In this document: in pieces, positions 63,301 through 64,000 of the stretch
Layout: every line of letters starts with the position of its first letter
Position numbering within the stretch: position 1 is the stretch's first letter
Source: Bacteroides sp.
GTDB taxonomy: Bacteria; Bacteroidota; Bacteroidia; Bacteroidales; Bacteroidaceae
Reading direction: 5' to 3'
Assembly: GCA_021201335.1 (NCBI GenBank)
Contig: JAJQFD010000017.1
Location: 1 to 64,000, forward strand
DNA: 64,000 nucleotides
Notes under the pieces: generated by a model
What the model was told of the DNA's origin: nothing
Database searches by the model: none
Seen by the model: the letters and a program-made list of their open reading frames with translations, nothing else
Translations under genes and position numbers: made by a program

Positions 63301-63534
63301 ATTAAGTTGAGAGAACTTTCGATCGGTTATACGTTACCCAGGTCTTTCCTGAGCAGAACCCCGATAAGAAGCATTTCTGTTTCTTTAGTAGGACGTAATT
63401 TGTGGACCATTCTGAAACACACTCCTAATATTGATCCTGAGTCGGCTTATAATAATACGAACGGGCAAGGGCTGGAGTTAAACGGATATCCTGCGACCCG
63501 GAATATTGGATTCAATTTAAATGTTAAATTCTAA
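60367..63534 (+). CDS. SusC/RagA-family TonB-linked transporter (third pair)
   Basis: 1055 residues. After the signal region (RKILVFMAIVFICNFNSVSIAS) come the carboxypeptidase-regulatory-like domain (QISGKIIDESGEGLAGVTIAIKGG), TonB-box region (QVLGEVVVTALGIKRQKRALGY), plug (VQILKGAAASALYGYRGGNGVIMITTKSG) and barrel, ending in IGFNLNVKF. The ALGIKRQKRALGY variant marks a different SusC clade from the two mirrored ones. It forms a pair with the SusD that begins at 63547. Confidence 0.93.
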   Translation: MNVIQIKVAISRSKSSRKILVFMAIVFICNFNSVSIASDNLSLHNVDVTRQTNQISGKIIDESGEGLAGVTIAIKGGSTGTISDFEGNYTLNSVPSNATLIFSYLGYQSQEIPVNGRTIINVTLGEDTQVLGEVVVTALGIKRQKRALGYATTDLSGDNFTEVRDPNLGNALTGKIAGVSVAGNSTGIGGSSRVIIRGNSSLTGNNQPLYIIDGVPFDNTNFGNAGQWGGMDLGDGLSNINPDDIADVQILKGAAASALYGYRGGNGVIMITTKSGKDQQGIGIEINNNLTFNTIYDYRDFQKVYGQGTQGGKPTTQEAAYQTYNSSWGAVMDGSGAVNRLGENYPYRYVDNWDHFYRTGVSNQTSASISGSDKKSSYRLGLSNSVERSVLPNAGTSQQGINFNGTYNITSKLSATLNANYVFEKVKGRANLSDGNGNVNATLMYLANSYDVRWLAGEVDENGKELQPGNNVYFNNPYFLQYRKHNETNRNRLTGGLTLRYDVTDWLYAQGQVTRDGYIFNFEQTQPKGAAADPDGYVNEYERNFSEINVNYLIGFLKKFGDFNVSANVGGNIQKNVTKTYGTHDNIRPFVIDGSTATSNVAAGTRTFRKIYSEYRVNSIYATAELGYKEFLFLNLTGRNDWFSTLNPDDNSYFYPSVSLSYMFSDHFKMPDWFTSGKLRVSYASSSNGTTPYQTALAYSIRDFETNGQTLGTINNSVLPNAYLKPVQISEWEVGTNLQFFNNRLGLDLSVYQKKTTDDIVQVSTSSASGYSSAMMNIGKIRNTGVEVLLYGVPVNTNDFRWNTSINLAHNSSKVLDLGGANSMTIDGAIANGGGATVQNIKGEPYGQIVGYKYLRDESGNKVFDSEGLPLRTEKQEVLGNGVYKLTGGFKNDFSYKNFSLSFLLDFKFGAKLFSGTNYNLYSTGLHKNTLEGRENGITGKGVNQAGETNTVSVDAQTYWQRVASYSITEEFVYSADFIKLRELSIGYTLPRSFLSRTPIRSISVSLVGRNLWTILKHTPNIDPESAYNNTNGQGLELNGYPATRNIGFNLNVKF

Positions 63535-63546
63535 TTAGTGAAGAGG

Positions 63547-64000
63547 ATGAAAAAAATAATATATTATATATGCGCAACGTTAACTTTCATGTTTGTAGGT
63601 TGCAACGATTTTGGGGATACAAATATTAACCCCGAAACAATAGACCGGGAGTCTATGGACTATACGTTGATGTTTACCAATGTACAACAATATTGCTATG
63701 GTACGGAGTATGAAGCATGGAGAAACGGGCTGATATATATTAGTGCTATGATACAGCATACCGCATCCACACAGAGCCACTGGAATGGTGATAAATATAC
63801 CTATAATGCGGCATATAATTCTGCTTATTGGGAAAGAATGTATCCTAATGCTATAAGAGATGTAGTGGATATATTGAATAATTGGGAAGGTAAAGAGAAT
63901 CATCTTACAGAATATAATATGGCACGTGTTCTGAAGGTACTATTAATGCAACGGATGACGGATTTGTATGGGGATGTACCCTATACAGAAGCAGGACAAG
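63547..64000 (+). CDS. SusD/RagB-family lipoprotein, cut by the window end
   Basis: Partial: about 151 codons are visible. It starts MKKIIYYICATLTFMFVGC with the lipobox VGC, then NDFGDTNINPETIDRES and later MARVLKVLLMQRMTDLYGDVPYTEAG, the usual N-terminal helix pattern of the SusD-like_2 group. It follows susC after 12 bases. The C-terminal part lies outside the window. Confidence 0.88.
   Translation, partial: MKKIIYYICATLTFMFVGCNDFGDTNINPETIDRESMDYTLMFTNVQQYCYGTEYEAWRNGLIYISAMIQHTASTQSHWNGDKYTYNAAYNSAYWERMYPNAIRDVVDILNNWEGKENHLTEYNMARVLKVLLMQRMTDLYGDVPYTEAGQ

Overview
The window looks like a chromosome segment of a Bacteroidales bacterium (Bacteroides, Parabacteroides or Dysgonomonas-like). 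The grounds are paired SusC/SusD genes, TAnnTTTG-type -7 promoter boxes, a complete Rnf operon with an RseC gene in front, and Bacteroidales-specific families (DUF3078, DUF4890, DUF3826, DUF4957/DUF5123). I found no rRNA, tRNA or CRISPR array.

Layout. 0.1-9.4 kb is housekeeping: a DUF3078 outer-membrane protein, a Spy-like periplasmic protein, the rnf operon (rseC-rnfBCDGEA) and galE. 9.6-17.0 kb is a sugar-type operon (GH3 lipoprotein, TonB-dependent receptor, endonuclease/exonuclease/phosphatase-family protein, histidine phosphatase). It stands opposite a degenerate-Nudix regulator and has three near-identical palindromic operators between them. 17.4-24.8 kb, all on the minus strand, holds a Gfo/Idh oxidoreductase, a solute-binding-like protein and a large porin, then a 2-oxoacid:ferredoxin oxidoreductase operon (TPR-korD-korA-small membrane protein-korB-korC). 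Oxoacid oxidation yields reduced ferredoxin, which Rnf can re-oxidise to pump ions.

25-29 kb has a lipoprotein, a frameshifted sugar-phosphate isomerase-like gene and a membrane-anchored lipase-like protein. 29.4-44.4 kb is a mirror-image pair of pectin-type transport modules: susD-susC-DUF4957/DUF5123 on the minus strand and DUF4957/DUF5123-susC-susD on the plus strand. They diverge from an 833-bp spacer that keeps two perfect inverted-repeat elements. About 44.6-53.2 kb is a mobilizable island, all genes on the minus strand: an IntDOT-like integrase, an operon of GNAT acetyltransferase, aminoacyl-tRNA-synthetase-like protein and AraC regulator, an unknown gene, an HTH protein, an oriT-like hairpin cluster, mobilization proteins, and a cargo gene whose product has two exactly spaced R-x4-H (HEPN-like) motifs. 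53.3-64 kb returns to chromosome: a metallophosphoesterase, an HU-like protein, four 23-bp tandem repeats, a VOC protein, pectate lyase and DUF3826 genes, a flavodoxin, and a third SusC/SusD pair cut by the window end.

Six single-base indels in homopolymers break five genes, and one AAA-to-TAA change interrupts a TPR gene. Sequencing error and real decay cannot be told apart here. The most novel leads are the tandem HEPN-like cargo gene, the GNAT/synthetase-like/AraC operon, and the mirrored transport modules with their conserved regulatory elements.
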